From NCBI RefSeq assembly GCF_023898315.1, contig NC_064615.1, positions 4,846,501 through 4,910,500 of the forward strand: DNA of 64,000 nt. The letters run 5' to 3'. Source of the DNA: Schistocerca nitens (lineage: Eukaryota; Arthropoda; Insecta; Orthoptera; Acrididae). Of this stretch, positions 43,569 to 55,693 are shown in pieces (within the stretch, counting starts at the first letter, position 1; every line of letters begins with the position of its first letter). Both the position numbers and the translations under genes were made by a program. The notes beneath the pieces are model-generated. The model had not been told where the DNA came from, searched no databases, and worked only from the letters and a program-made list of their open reading frames with translations.

Positions 43569-46500
43569 CTAAGCCTGCCATGGCAGTGAATCTGTTAAAA
43601 GGGGACAGGCCAACAACATGTGGACCACTGTCAAAGCCAACCCACAGCAACATAGAGGCGGGTCCTCACGGCGCAGTAAATAGCTGTGTGTCATGCGGGT
43701 GTGGCCAATGGTGAGCCGACAAAGGACGACTGATTCCCTGCGAGTGGCTCGCATGGATGACCGCCACACATTTGGTGTCTCCTTGATAGTACGGAGTTAG
43801 TTTGGTGTGGTCAGATTGCGCCATTCAGTGTCCCAAATCTCGAAAACTTTGCAGCATAAGACTGCTCGCAAATCAGTCTCCGGAGACCAATGTCCAGAGA
43901 TGGTTTACTGGTGGCCTGTTTGGCCAGCCGGTCAACATGTTCATTGCCTGGTATCCCAACATGGCCTGGGGTCCAAATGAAGGTCACTGAGCATCCACTC
44001 CTGTAGAGGGCATAAAGAGACTTCTGAATTAACAATACCAAAGGATGCCTAGGGAAGCACTGGTCGAGGGTTTGTAGGCTGCTTAAGGAGTCACTACAAA
44101 TTACGTAGGACTCACCAGAGCAGGAGCGGATATGTTCAAGAACGTGATAGATGGCAACCAGCTCTGCAGTGCATACGCTGCAGCCAACCAGCAAGGAGCA
44201 TTGTACTGTATGGTCAACGTGAGCGTAAGCAAAGCCAACAAGATTGTCGACCAGTGAGCCGTCAGTGTAGATGACGACTGAGCCTCCAAACTCGCCAAGA
44301 ACAGAGAGAAAATTCCGGTGGAGGACCTCAGGTGGGACTGAGCCTTTGGGGCCGAGCAATAGGTTCAGTCGAAGCTGTGGCCGACGTATTGACCATGGAG
44401 GGGTATGGAAACGAGGCTGCTCGAAAGGTGGTTGGGGGAGGGGGGGGGGGAAGTGTCAAGGTCATGAAGTGACCGAACACGGAAAGTGAAGGGATTCCCA
44501 ATTCTGGGCCGCCGTTGCAGGAGATGGACTGCCGTGTTTGGGAAAAGAAGACGGTAATTTGGGTGGCGAGGTGAACTATGGACGTGTGCAGTATAGTCTG
44601 AGAGTTATAGTTGCCACTGGAGCCGCAATGGAGGAACGCCCGCTTCTACAAGAAGGCTGTTCACGGGGCTAGGTCGAAAGGCTCCCGTAGCAAGGCGAAC
44701 TCCACAGTGGTGGACAGGGTCTAGTAGACGCAGTACAGAAGGGGTGGCTGAACCACACACCAAGCTTCCGTAATCAACACGGGACTGCACAACCACTTGG
44801 TACAGCCGCAGTAGTGTACGATGATCAGCACCCCAGTTGGTGTGGCTCAGGCACCGAAGGAGATTGAGATGCCGCGAGCACTTGTCTTTAAGCTGACGAA
44901 TATGGGGATGCCAACTTAAGTGGGCATCGAAGACCAGTCCCAGGAAGTGGTAAGTCTCCACTACGTCTAGTAGTTGGTCATCGAGGTAAAGTTCGGGATG
45001 GGGGTGGACGGTACGGCGGCGACAGAAGTGCATCACACAAGTTTTGGCGGCCGAAAACCGGAAGCCGTGGTTGAGGGCCCATGACTGTGCCTTCCGTATA
45101 GCCCCCTGCAGATGGCGTTCAGCTACAAAGTAGGAGAGGAGCAGAAAGAAATACAAAAATCATCAGCATAGAGGAGAGGAGAGACTGACGATCCTACTGA
45201 GAGCGAAAGACCATTGATGGAAATGAGAAAGAGTGGGACGCTCAGGACAGAGCCTTGCGAGACCCCATTCTCTTGTGTATGGGGAGCGCTGTGGGAAGCA
45301 CCAACGCGAACTCTGAAAGTGCGGTAGGATAAAAAGTTCTGCATAAAAACTGGGAGTGGTCCCCGAAGATCCCACTCATGCAGAGTGGTGTTGCCAAGTC
45401 GTATCGTAGGCCTTCGTGAGATCGAAAGATGGCGATGAGGTGTTTTCGCTGGGAAAAGGCTGACCGAATGGCAGACTCCAGGTACACCAAGTTGTTGATG
45501 ATGGAGCGTCCTTGGCGAAAACCGCCCTGGGACGGAGCCAGGAGATTCCGAGACTCAATGAGCCAACTCACCGCCGGCTCACCATGCGTTCGAGCAACTT
45601 GCAAAGGACATTGGTGAGGCTAAGCTAATGGGGCGGTAGCTGTCCACCTCCAGTGAGTTCTTGCCAGGTTTCAGAACGGGGATTACGATGCTTTCCCGCC
45701 ATTGCGATGGGAACTCACCCACAACCAGATACAGTTGTAAAGGTCTTGGAGGCGCTGCTGGAAGTCCACCGAGAGGCGTTTGAGCATCTGACAGTGGATG
45801 TGTTCTGGTCCGGGAGCCGTATCAGGGCAGGCAGCTAGGCCACTTGGGAATTCCCACTCACTGAACAGAACATTGTACGATTCAGGGTGGCGCGTGTGAA
45901 AGGAAATGCTTTGACGCTCCAACCACTCTTTCAGGGAGCGGAAGGCCAGCGGGTAATTCGCAGAAGCAGAACTCTGAGCAAAATGCTCTGCTAAGTGGTT
46001 TGCAATGGTGTTGGACTTAGTACAGACTGCTCCATTAAGTGAAAGTGCAGGGACACTGACTGGGGTCCGATAGCCATAGAGTCGCCTAATGTTGGCCCAA
46101 ACCTGCGATGGTAGAGACACATCTTTCCCAGCACTCCTTCTTGTGTTGGCGAATGATGCGGCGGTCCTGCGCACGGAGCCGTTTAAAGGCGAGGAGTTTT
46201 CTAATGAGGCATGCCACTTGTGACGCTGGAGCGCCCGCCTGCGATCTTTAATCGCCTCAGCGATCTCAGGCGACCACCTAGGCACAGTCCTCCGCCGAGG
46301 GGACCCAGAAGAACAGGGAATGGCAGAGTCTGCAGCAGCAACGATGCCGGTGGTGGCGAGTGAACCACCATATCAATGGCATCATTGGAAAGAGGCGCAA
46401 TAGTGGCAATGGAGGAGAACAAGTCCCAGTGAGCCTTATTCATAGCCCATCTGCAGGGGTGCCCAGAAGAGTGACGCTGTGGCAGTGACAGAAAGATTGG

Positions 46501-47137
46501 AAAGTGGTCACTAACTCACTACCGCACAAGTTGTCGTGCACACTCCAATGGACAGACGGTAAGAGGCTAGGGCTGCAGATCGGAAGGTCAATTTCTGAGT
46601 ACGTGCCATGAGCCACACTGAAATGTGTGAAGGCACCATCATTTAAAAGGGAAAGGTCGAGCTGTGCCAATACATTCTCAACGGTGCTGCCTCGGCCTGT
46701 TGCCACTGATCCACCCCACAGAGGGTTATGGGCGTTGAAGTCGTCCAGTAACAGAAAAGGTGGCGGCAATTGGGCTATCAGCGCAGCCAGGACATGCCGC
46801 GGGACCTCACCATCCGGTGGAAGATACAGACTGCAGACAGTAACAGCCTGAGGCATCCACACCCGAACAGCAACAGCCTCTAAAGGTGTTTGTAGAGGGA
46901 CAGACTTGCTGTGAAGGGAGTGAAGGACGTAGATGCAGACGCCACCAGATACCCTTCTGTAAGTTGCCCGGTTCCTACAATAACCCCGATAGCCACGGTG
47001 GGCAGGGGTTCGCATCACCTGAATCAAGTTTCTTGAAGAGCAATGCACAGGAAAGGGTGAAGGCTGAGAAGTTGTCTGAGCTCAGCAAGATGGCGGAAAA
47101 AGCTGCTGCAGTTCCACTGGAAGATGACATTGTCCAT
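43569..47137 (-). pseudogene. I-clade LINE ORF2 (endonuclease, RT, RNase H), broken
   Basis: Start ATG 47137 (MDNVIFQWNCSSFFRHLAEL), then a frameshift after CIALQET. Endonuclease: YRRVSGGVCIYVLHS, LYLPPDGEVP, FLLLDDFNAHNPLWGG, AHGTYSEIDL. RT: PGPEHIHCQMLKRL, SRNLLAPSQGGFRQGRSIIN, NGVSQGSVLSVPLFLI, LYADDFCI (45190 region), FSAAKTCVMHF, LGLVFDAHLSWHPHI. RNase H: SVVIYTDGSLVDN, SVCTAELVAIYHVLE, ICSDSLSSLQTL and FIWTPGHVGIPGNEHVDRLA. A final Cys/His-containing segment (REDPPLCCCGLALTVVHMLL) ends at 43569. Several frameshifts divide it into at least six frames, so it is inactive, but all domains are present. Confidence 0.9.
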
Positions 47138-47172
47138 GGCCGAGAACGGCGTGAAGGGACTGGGGAGGCAGA

Positions 47173-48657
47173 TTACGCTGCTGGGTCACCTGCTGCCACT
47201 GATTGAGCACTTGTGAAAGTGCTATCCATTGTGTTTGAGGAACCGGAGAGATCTAGGTCCTCAGCGGATGCCAGGATCTCCGCCTCATCCTCAGACGCAG
47301 AGTTTGAAAGGTTGCGGTGGGGTGGGTGCCACAGCACATTCCTTGGTCTTAGAGGTCTTTTTCTTGGACTTCTCTCGCTGCTCCTTGGGTTTCACTGGCT
47401 GGGAGGGCTTCACCGATCCAGTCTCCGGGGCGGAGGAGGATCGCGAAGCCCTACGACCAGCTGGTTGTGGGCAATTACGCCTCTGTCGGGCGTCAGCCTT
47501 CCCGCTTGTGGAAACCTGGGAAGGGAGGGACCCAAGGGACCCCTTGCGAGCGAGAGGAGCCAAAGAAGGTGGACACTTCTCCGGCTTAGAAGCGGGGACA
47601 GACGACCCCGATGGGTGGGGTGGTGTTGCTCCCGAGGTAGGTGGCGCAAGAGCAACAGCGAAGATAGTGCCCCCTACGGGCAAGGGGGCATGTTTTGTAT
47701 GGTTCGGTGATCCAACTGGAATTCGCTGATTGGGCTAACACAGTTGTTGTAGCAGCGGAATATGAAGATGTCATTTGAACAGGATGTAGTTGGTCATATT
47801 TCCTCTTATCCTCAGTGTAGGTCAGTCAGTTCAGGGTCTTATATTCCATGATTTTTTGCTCTTTCTGTAAGATCTGGCGAGCTAGGTGAATGATGCTCTC
47901 CGCAGTTGACACAGATGGGAGGCTGGGCACATGGAGTATTGGGATGTGATGGGCGTCCACAATCTCGACATGTGAGGCTGGAAGTACAGCGGGAAGACAT
48001 ATGGCTGAACTTCCAGCACTTAAAGCACCGCATCAGGAGAGGGATATAAGGCTTGACATCACAATGGTAGACCATCAACTTGACCTTCTCCGGTAATGCA
48101 TCACCCTCAAAGGCCAAGATGAAGGCACCGGTAGCAATCTGATTATCGTTCGGACCCCGATGAACGCGCCGGATGAAATGAACACCTCGGCGCTCTAAAT
48201 TGACGCGCAGCTCGTCATCAGACTGCAAAAGTAGGTCCCTATGGAAAATAACACCCTGGACCATATTTAAACTCTTATGGGGTGTGATGGTAACAGAAAC
48301 ATCCCCCAACTTGTCACAAGCAAGTAACCTTCGTGACTGGACAGAGGATGCTGTTTTTATCAGCACTGACTCAGAGTGCATTTTGGACAAGCCCTCCACC
48401 TCCTCAAACTTGTCCTCTTAAATTCTCTACGAAGAACTGAGGCTTTGTGGATATGAAAGACTCCCCATCAGCTCTCGTACAAACTCGGAACCGGGGCGAA
48501 TAACTGTCACTGCCATCCTGAGACTTACGTTCCTCCCACGGTGTGGCCAGGGAAGGGAATGTTTGGGATCGTATTTCTGAGCGTTAAATTGAGCCCGAGA
48601 ACGCTTAGAGACTGCTGGCGGCTGGCCACCAGCGAGAGATGATGTACCATGCTTCAT
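47173..48657 (-). pseudogene. I-clade LINE ORF1 (gag-like, zinc knuckles), broken
   Basis: Start at 48657 (MKHGTSSLAGGQPPAVSKRS); a stop after LSYPQSLSSS at 48427 and a frame change follow. The central part (48399-47839) has an RNA-binding-type region, then a CCHC array: CFKCWKFSHMSSRC, CRDCGRPSHPNTPC, CVNCGEHHSPSS. A stop follows (KNHGI) and the Pro/Ser/Lys-rich C-terminal part resumes at 47683 in another frame, ending DPAA-stop at 47173. ORF1 proteins of this clade bind element RNA. Confidence 0.85.
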
Positions 48658-49375
48658 TGTGGGTCATCTGGCCTGATGCCACCCACTCCTACCAAGGGCC
48701 CTCCCCACAGGCGCCACCCAACCTCAGCAAGGGCCACCTGGCAGGATCGCCACTGCTAGAAATACCTATGTCCCGGGCAGATAGGCATCTACTCCTTGGC
48801 ATACGTGGGGAGTTAACGGCGCAGGCATCACCAGAGCGATCCCTGTGTTGTCAGGGGGCTACAACCAACAGGGTACATGGCGGCCCCACCACAACGGACT
48901 GGCTACCGTGCTGGATATTCGGTGACAAATAGTCCATGGTCGTCGTCTGTGCAGAAAGTGGCACTGCACATTGCATGTTCGAAAGTGCACACACAAACTT
49001 ATCCATGCCCAAGAGATGGAGAGCGGGCAGGACTGCAATGCAACGACGAATAACCTGGTGAAAGGTCTCAACGCACGATGGACATAATGCACCAAGTAAG
49101 GCGCCCTTCCAAAATCAGCTCGCTCTTCGGAAAAATTGAGAGATATGGAGGTCAAACCCGACGGGGGACCATCACATAAAGGTCGAAACATTTGAGACTC
49201 CTTTTAGTCACCTCTTACGACAGGCAGGAATACTACAGGACTATTCTTACCCCCGAACTAGCAGGGGGGTGCTCCTCCTTGCCTTGAGCATATTCCCAAC
49301 CTGTCCACACCTGCAACAATTAGTTCTGCCATGTCCACAGGCATGTGTGTTTGGGTGTATGTGTTATAGAATGAA

Positions 49376-49406
49376 TGTGTGTGTGCGTGTGTGTGTGTGT
49401 GTGTGT
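49376..49406. repeat. (GT)n microsatellite
   Basis: About 15 GT units with one interruption (GCGT). Confidence 0.95.
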
Positions 49407-49639
49407 AACTAACTTCTACTAGAGAAAGAGCAAGAGCTCAAAAGCTAGAATAAATAGTTTTCTGTTGCATATCTCTATGTGCCACACATGTCACCTATAG
49501 GTGAGAAGATAATTATTTGGAATTCATAAACAAAAGAACAGGCAAAAATTCTGAGATCTGCTAATAGAAATCTTGAGAAGTCTTTTTAACATGATATTGA
49601 AGGAGGTCTCCAGAACAAACAACACGAGAAATTTTTATT

Positions 49640-51860
49640 AAACTTACAAAGATAACTTAATGATGTGTCTACTGCAAAGAGTGTATTTTAAAAGAGAAAA
49701 CAATAAAGAAGCTATTAACAGTAAATAAAGCTGTAAAAAGCTCATCAACTGTGAGAAACCAGTAACATCTTTTGATAGAGTAGAACCTGAAATTCTTTTC
49801 CCAAATTCAAAACTACCAGATAAATTGAAATTGAGGATACAAGAAAAGAATCCAAAATAACAAGGCTTCTGTAGAGGATCCAGTTGTTGCAGCAATGTGG
49901 AAAAATGTCAGCAATGACATGATTGAAAGAATTTCAAAATTTCTTGCAGGAAATTTGGGAAACAGAGAAAATTCCGGAAGACTGGAAATGCACTCTCACA
50001 CATTCATTGCCCAAGAAAGGACACAAGGGAGATGTTAATAACTGTAGAGAATCTCTTTAGTGGCTGTTATGCACAAAGTCCTAAGCAAAGCCCTTCAAAA
50101 TCACTTCGAGGAGCAATTAAACCTTCAGTTCCATAAATGCCAAGGAGGATTTAGAAGAGGCTGGTCACGCATAGAACAGATTATGAATCTGAACCTGTTC
50201 ACAGGAACGTTTTGGCAATAATTAAAGAAACATTGACAGGAACAAAGTCCAAAATAAAATGAAAGTAGTTATTTACGTCTCCCTTGTGTCTTTTCTTAAG
50301 AAATGAATGTGTGGGAGTGCATTTCCAGTCTTCTGGAATTTTCTCTGTTTCCCAAATTTCCTCCAAGAAATTTTGAAGTTTTTTCAATCATGTCATTGCT
50401 GGCATGTTTCCACATTTCTGTGGAGAAATTTCAAACCGTTTGAAATAACAACTGGTGTAAGACAAGGTGATGGCCTCTCCCCACGGGAATAGAATCCTCT
50501 ACTTCAAAAAACAGGTATCACAAAAATGAGATTGAGATGTAAAAACTATAATCTCAAACTTAACCTTCTAGCTTTTGCTGATGACTTTGTAATGTTATCA
50601 AAAACACTGGTACAGCAACTGAGCAAATCAAAGAAAAAGAGGCAGCTGAAAAGGCTGGATTTTGACAAGACAGAATTCATAATGAAAATTAAAAATGCTC
50701 AAAAATTCCTAATCACAAGATACAACAGACTCAACTGAGTGAATAAATTTAAATACATAGGGGAAATAATACAGCCAAATGGTCTACATAAAGAAACAAA
50801 CAAAAATAGAGCCCTGAAAATGGAAATGGCTTATCAATTAATGAAAGAAATTTACCACAAAAAATCACTCTCAATAAAAGACAAAAACCCAACACCACAG
50901 CACTGTCATAAAACTAGAGTCCCTTTATGCAGCACAATGTTTAATAATAATAAAATAATATAAAAAACTGAAGAGTTGGAGAGAAAGGAAAGGGAGGTAC
51001 TACTGAAAATACTGTGTGTACAAAAGGAGTACATAGATCGGAAAAAGTAAGGAAGAAATCTACATCCAAACAGAAAAACTATCTGATACTCAAGGGAAAT
51101 GAGAATTCTGTTTTATGGTCACTTGGTTCAAATGAACCCCGAAAGACTGGCTAGAACCTGCTTACTACACAGATGTGGTAATCACTACACTCCAGTAGCA
51201 CTATGGCTACTACAGCTGCATGGACTACCCTATCCATGACCTTCCCTAACACAAACTTCAATTCACACCTTCAGCCTAGGCAACACCAACAATTTAAGAA
51301 TGGGAAAAAGGACTGAAGATGTGAACTGAAGTTTATGTTGGGGAGGGCATTGGACTAGGCTAGTTGACACAGCTATGGTAGCTACTATGTCACTGCTGTG
51401 TAGTGGTTGGCACATCTGCCTAATTAGCAGAAGACCTGTGTTCAAGTCCCAAACGTGGCACAAATTTTTATTCACTGCTTCAACTTCTATCCTTACCTGG
51501 GACTCCAGATGTCTCCATGAAAATGTAATTCCACCAAATCAGTTGATTCAGGGAAGTAGAAAAGGACTTAGCAGCAATCAACATTACAAAAGCAAAAATT
51601 CTAGGAATGCCAACTTTTCGAAATAAGATTATGAACTTCAGAGTGTTTTCAGAAGGAGGTCAGAAAGTGAGTCACTTTATGGACTGTTGAAAGAAGAAAA
51701 CAACACATTGAATGAAAGAAGAAAGGAGTACAGTAAATGAAAGAAGAAAAGAGCGCAATGAAGGAATGAACAAATACTGGCAAGATCGAAAATCAGGAAT
51801 GAAGACAACATCAAGAGGAATTATGTGAATATACTGCTGACAAATCATCTTGGCCTTCAA
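49640..51860 (+). mobile_element. Decayed LINE with internal inverted duplication and nested SINE
   Basis: Broken plus-strand translation: ETEKIPEDWKC, then PKKGHKGDVNNC, an NLFTG-like stretch, TTGVRQGDGLSPRE, LNLLAFADDFVML (RT catalytic FADD near 50575), FKYIGEIIQPNGLHKETNKN, EMAYQLMKEIYHKKSLS, FYGHLVQMNPERLARTC, and after a SINE insertion EVEKDLAAINITKAKI with a final MNKYWQDRK. 142-bp arms at 49894-50035 (+) and 50275-50417 (-) are inverted copies of each other. The first part is truncated and shows stops throughout. Confidence 0.8.
51172..51490 (+). mobile_element. tRNA-derived SINE with inverted 5' partial copy
   Basis: Plus-strand tRNA-like region: A-box-like GTGTAGTGGTTGGC (51398-51411) and B-box-like GTGTTCAAGTCC (51438-51449) with spacing of a tRNA gene. 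Upstream leader (51318 on) is duplicated in inverted orientation at 51172-51270 (arms about 98 bp, 85-90 percent by eye; 47-base spacer). The inverted arm includes the A box but not the B box. The unit splits the LINE ORF between RLARTC and EVEKDL. Confidence 0.7.
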
Positions 51861-51885
51861 TTCGGGAAGCTGCATCAAAATTCTG

Positions 51886-52005
51886 CAACATTTCGATGAG
51901 TGTCACTTTCATCATCTTTTGGCAAAGAGTTAAGATTGCGATGAATGTCATTCTCATCAACTTCTGGTGAAACGTCGAGGCCACCATTTGAGTCTCGATG
52001 AATTC
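51886..52005 (-). repeat. 45-bp tandem repeats with hairpins next to PLE relic
   Basis: CGATGAGTGTCACTTTCATC at 51894 and CGATGAATGTCATTCTCATC at 51939, with a partial third CGATGAATTCAGG at 51998. Each can fold into a small hairpin (AGTGACACT; GAATGACATTC on the minus strand). It lies just past the 3' end of the PLE relic. Confidence 0.55.
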
Positions 52006-52680
52006 AGGCTGGCCCAGACTTGCAAAGTGTCAACTGCTGTTTGTGTTCTTGGCATACAGCTGTTAGTGCTGGGTTCCATGCTCATTTTGCTGGTAGTTCT
52101 CGTCCCATGGTGATAAGATTGTCCTGGAGTCTTATCTCAAGTGATTCCTTGAAAAAAGTCACTAGCTCAGCACAGAATTTTTGTTTTCTCAAACTCAAAC
52201 ACATCTCCCTTGTTGAGCCTGTGTTCTGCCCCAGATGTATACGGACCTGATGTGTTACCTGCAGTGTTGTGAGATGCTATGTACTGGAGGCCACACTCTC
52301 ACGGAATGCTGTACATACTGGGTACTTATAGTTTGTCCTTTACTGTGCCAAGCATATCTTTAGTTTTTGTGGTGTTCAAAAGATGGCCTTGATGTTTGCT
52401 TTTTTCCAAGAATTTTCGCAATTCTGGCTGAGGGAGGCCTAGTATGGTAGAATAAAAGTAAGTTTCGCTTCCTATTTCTCTACCTCTTCTCTGAGGATGG
52501 CTGTATTATTAATTTTCTTTATGCATGTCTGACATATGCTTCACTGTACCCATTTTTGACAAAACACAGGTCTAAGGTGTTGCAGCTCAACTGAGAGACT
52601 GTCTTTGTCACAAATGGCACATGTTCTGTGTACTAGGGTTGTAAGAAGAGTGTATTGCTGAGCTGGATGATGACAGGGGT
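52006..52680 (-). mobile_element. Decayed Penelope-like element (family 3), GIY-YIG end
   Basis: Minus-strand broken translation: LVHRTCAICDKDSLS-like start, then SVELQHL, an ICQTCIKKINN stretch, a KANIKAIF segment with the TPQKLK stretch after one stop, and VRIHLGQNTGST, ESLEIRLQDNLITMG in later frames. The order matches the segment between RT and the GIY-YIG nuclease and the nuclease itself in PLEs. Stops are frequent. Sequence differs from families 1 and 2. Confidence 0.6.
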
Positions 52681-53426
52681 TGAACTGGAAAAAACACACT
52701 GAAGATCTGCTGAAACGTTTGAGTTCAGCTACTTATGCTATTAGGGTCATTGCAAATTTTGGCAATATACATCTCAGTAAATTAGCTTACCATGCCTATT
52801 TTCATTCTCTGCTTTTGTATGGCATCATATTTTGGGGTAACTCATCATTGAGTAAAAGAGTGTTCATTACACCAAAGCGTGTAATCAAAATAATTGCTGG
52901 AGCTAATCCAAGATCATCCTGCAGACACTTATTTAAAGAGCTAGAGATCTTCACTGTAGCCTCACAATATATATATTCACTTATGATATTTGTTATTAAC
53001 AATCCAAACAAATTCAAAAGTAATAGCAGTGTACATGGCTACAACACTAGGAGAAAGGATGATCTTCACAACTCAAGGTTAAATCTAGCTTTGGCTCAGA
53101 TGGGGGTAATTTATGCTGCTACAACAGTCTTTGGTCACTTACCCAATAGCATCAAAAATCTGACAGATAGCCATATAGCATTTAAAAGAAAATTAAAAGA
53201 ATTTCTTAATGGCAACTCCTCCTACTCATTAGATGAATTTTTGGATATAGTAAGTGGGTACTTTCCCCAACCCCCACAAAAAATTAAAAATATGAAGTTT
53301 CACGTAATATTTTGTGTAATGTAATATCTTGTATAGACACCTTTTATTTACCTGACACGTTCCACATCATTGCGAAGTGTCATATTCATGATCTATGGAA
53401 CAAGTACTAATCTAATCTAATCTAAA
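52676..53426 (+). mobile_element. 5'-truncated LINE, RT C-terminus with (TCTAA)n tail
   Basis: An open frame of 214 codons begins NWKKHTEDLLKRLSSATYAI and includes YHAYFHSLLLYGIIFWGNS, the KRVIKIIAGANPRSSC motif, VHGYNTRRKDDL and a C-terminal YSLDEFL. This is the thumb and C-terminal region of a jockey/CR1-like RT. A short 3' UTR with TTCCACATC and GATCTATGGAACAAG ends in (TCTAA)n at 53410-53426. No stop interrupts it, so the insertion is fairly young; the catalytic core is missing. Confidence 0.88.
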
Positions 53427-54242
53427 GCTCGTTGCACAAGGGTACAGATCTGTGTTACTTCACATGACTCACAGATGGCGGAAATCGGAGAAAGTCGTTG
53501 GTTACTATGTAATTTCAATAAGAAATTATGTGTATTTATCAATGTGAAGTTAAACACAAAGATAATTGGAGGAATTGCATAATACTTCAAAGCAATGTTT
53601 TAGCTCCCAAACTGGTGTCAAACTATACAGTAAGATCTCCTGTAGTGACATTTGAAATAATTATTCACAGTGTGAACACATTATAAAGAGTTGCACTTTG
53701 ATAAGGCATTCAAGATACTTTAACTGCTGAAAAAAAGTATTCTGGCGAAGAAAAGCTACACAAAAAACAAACAAAATTTAATTACAAAAAGATGGTAACA
53801 AACGGTGTCTGTGGCACTTTACCAAATGGCTTGCAAGATTGTTAATTTGGAAAAGGACACACTATAAAATCATAAAACACCTCCAGTGAATGGCAGCAGT
53901 ACCTAAAAATAGCTATGTGCAGCACCCCAGTGTTCTATATGATTACTTGGGAAGAAAAGACTATTCTAGATCATGGAGATAAAATAATACTAAGGAAAGA
54001 CAAAAGTATAGATAAAGAAAATGTCTTTACAAAATAGCAGCACAGATAGCCATTTCCAAACAGTCATAAGGAAGTGGGGGGGGGGGGGGGGGGAAGGATT
54101 CATTCTGGTAACTGAATGAAGCTACATTACCAAAATAAACTGGAAGAAATGAAAATAAATGCAAAGACTGAAGACTTCATATGGAGGAACAACATGTATC
54201 TTAATGTCCAATAAAAATGAAAAACATTGTACAAGGGATATA
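53427..54242. other. ELAC2 intron, G tract only
   Basis: Contains a run of G at 54077-54092. Nothing else recognised. Confidence 0.5.
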
Positions 54243-55642
54243 CGAGGTGTTCAAAAGGTCTCCGCAGTGCCGTATGATTGTTAGCCGTGTGTGCCGTTTG
54301 CCACAGTGAATATACCGACATGAAACTCAGTGAAATAAAAGTTACTAATTTATTGGATATTCATTTTTACTTACAAATTTTCACATTAAATGTTGACAAT
54401 GTTCCCCCAGTTGTTGATTGCACAATTCAATTCGTCTAATCATGTTCCAAACACAAGCTGTAAGGTTTCTTCTGTAACAGAAGCAGTGAAAGTGGATATT
54501 GCAGTTTTCAATTCATCGATGCATTTTGGATGCTTTTTATAGACAGTTGCTTTTGCTGCACCCCAGAAGAGAAAGTCAGGTGGTGTTAGGTCAGGCGATC
54601 GTGGAGGCCAAAGTCCCTGTGAAATTATGCGATCACCAAAAACATCAGCAAGCAGTGACATTAAAATACGAGTTGTATGCGCGGTTGTACCATCTTGTTG
54701 AAAATAACTGTTCAGTATTTATTTCACTTAACACAAGTTTCCTATGAATGGGTACAGAATATCACTGCAATATAGCTGGGCGTTTATTGTTTCGTTGAAA
54801 AATATGGGACCCACAATCCAACATCTAGAAATTGCAATCCAAACTCCTATTTTCACAGAATGAAGTGGTTCCTCATGAATACACAATGGATTTACAGTAC
54901 TCCACATATGAGAGTTCACATACCCGGATAAATGAAACCATGCCTCATCAGTGAAAAATGTTTCATTAAGAATATCCCTTCAATTTTGTTGAACGAAATT
55001 TTTGAACCATTGACAATAATGCAGTCTCTTGGCATGATCAGTATTTTTCAGTTCTTGAATGACTGTCTCTTTGTATGGGAAAAGTTCTAATTTTTTCCTT
55101 ACAGCTGTGTGGGCTGTTCCGACACTAACATCAATTTCCTGGGCGAGTTTTCTTACTGACTTGTTTGGACTCATGGGCATTTTATCGGAAATATCGAGTA
55201 ATTTGTCCTCAGACAAAAGGCTAGGATGACCACTTCTCAGTGCATCTGTCACTGAACCTGTACTTTGAAATCTGTTAATCAAATCTCACACAGTATCACG
55301 ATAAGGGAGTGTTGTCTCTGGGAAAACTAAATTAAATGTTTGACGTACTCAAACTGTGTATTTACTGCCAGCTTTGAACACTTGTTTGGTTAAAAACACA
55401 CATTCTTCAATAGTTAGCATTTTAACAGTGACAAAAACGAAACAAAGGAACTAAACTTAAAGGTTCATGTCAACACGTAGCAACACACACCAGTGATGCT
55501 ACTGACGCTGGCTAAGATAACCTAAACAGTGGAATGTTGGGAGAGTCCACCTGAAGGGAAGTAACCCAGGCAGGTGAACAATCATACGGCACGCACGGCT
55601 AACAATCACACGCCACTGTGGAGAGACTTTTTGCACATCCTG
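54243..55642 (-). mobile_element. mariner-type transposon, decayed
   Basis: Flanked by TA (54241-54242; 55643-55644). Inverted ends of about 55-60 bp share TGATTGTTAGCCGTG and GTGCCGT after a less conserved outer part (GGTGTTCAAAAGGTCTC left, GGATGTGCAAAAAGTCTC right). Length 1400 bp; the transposase lies on the minus strand. Confidence 0.88.
54426..55420 (-). pseudogene. mariner-type transposase (broken)
   Basis: Start about 55420 (MLTIEECVFLTKQVFKAGSK), stops soon after. INRFQSTGSVTDALRSGHPS, then an HTH region (SVRKLAQEIDVSVGTAHTAV). First Asp region: the residues before WFHLSGYVNSHMWSTVN (54960-54900). Second Asp in QQDGTTAHTTRILMSLL and third in RSPDLTPPDFLFWG; 38 residues lie between them. 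There are at least three stops or frame changes. Confidence 0.87.
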
Positions 55643-55693
55643 TATAAGCAGCTGTTCTGTGTCTTATACATGTATGTACAACAAATTACACAC

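Larger units (their letters stand above)
43480..49268 (-). mobile_element. I-clade LINE, near full length, inactive
   Basis: Minus-strand element with 5' UTR starting about 49268 (CCCCCTGCTAGTTCGGGGGT), ORF1 with zinc knuckles, and ORF2 with endonuclease, RT and RNase H domains. RNase H after RT is the trait of the I clade and relatives. The 3' end is uncertain (about 43480 or a little lower); no clear target duplication. Inserted in sense orientation with ELAC2 within its last intron. Confidence 0.88.

Noticed and set aside
43802-44489. Plus-strand frames across the RNase H region
   Set aside because: Antisense shadows of the I-clade LINE ORF2, whose RNase H motifs are clear on the minus strand.
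47213-47729. Two long plus-strand frames (165 and 166 codons)
   Set aside because: Antisense shadows of the GC-rich ORF1 C-terminal region of the LINE.
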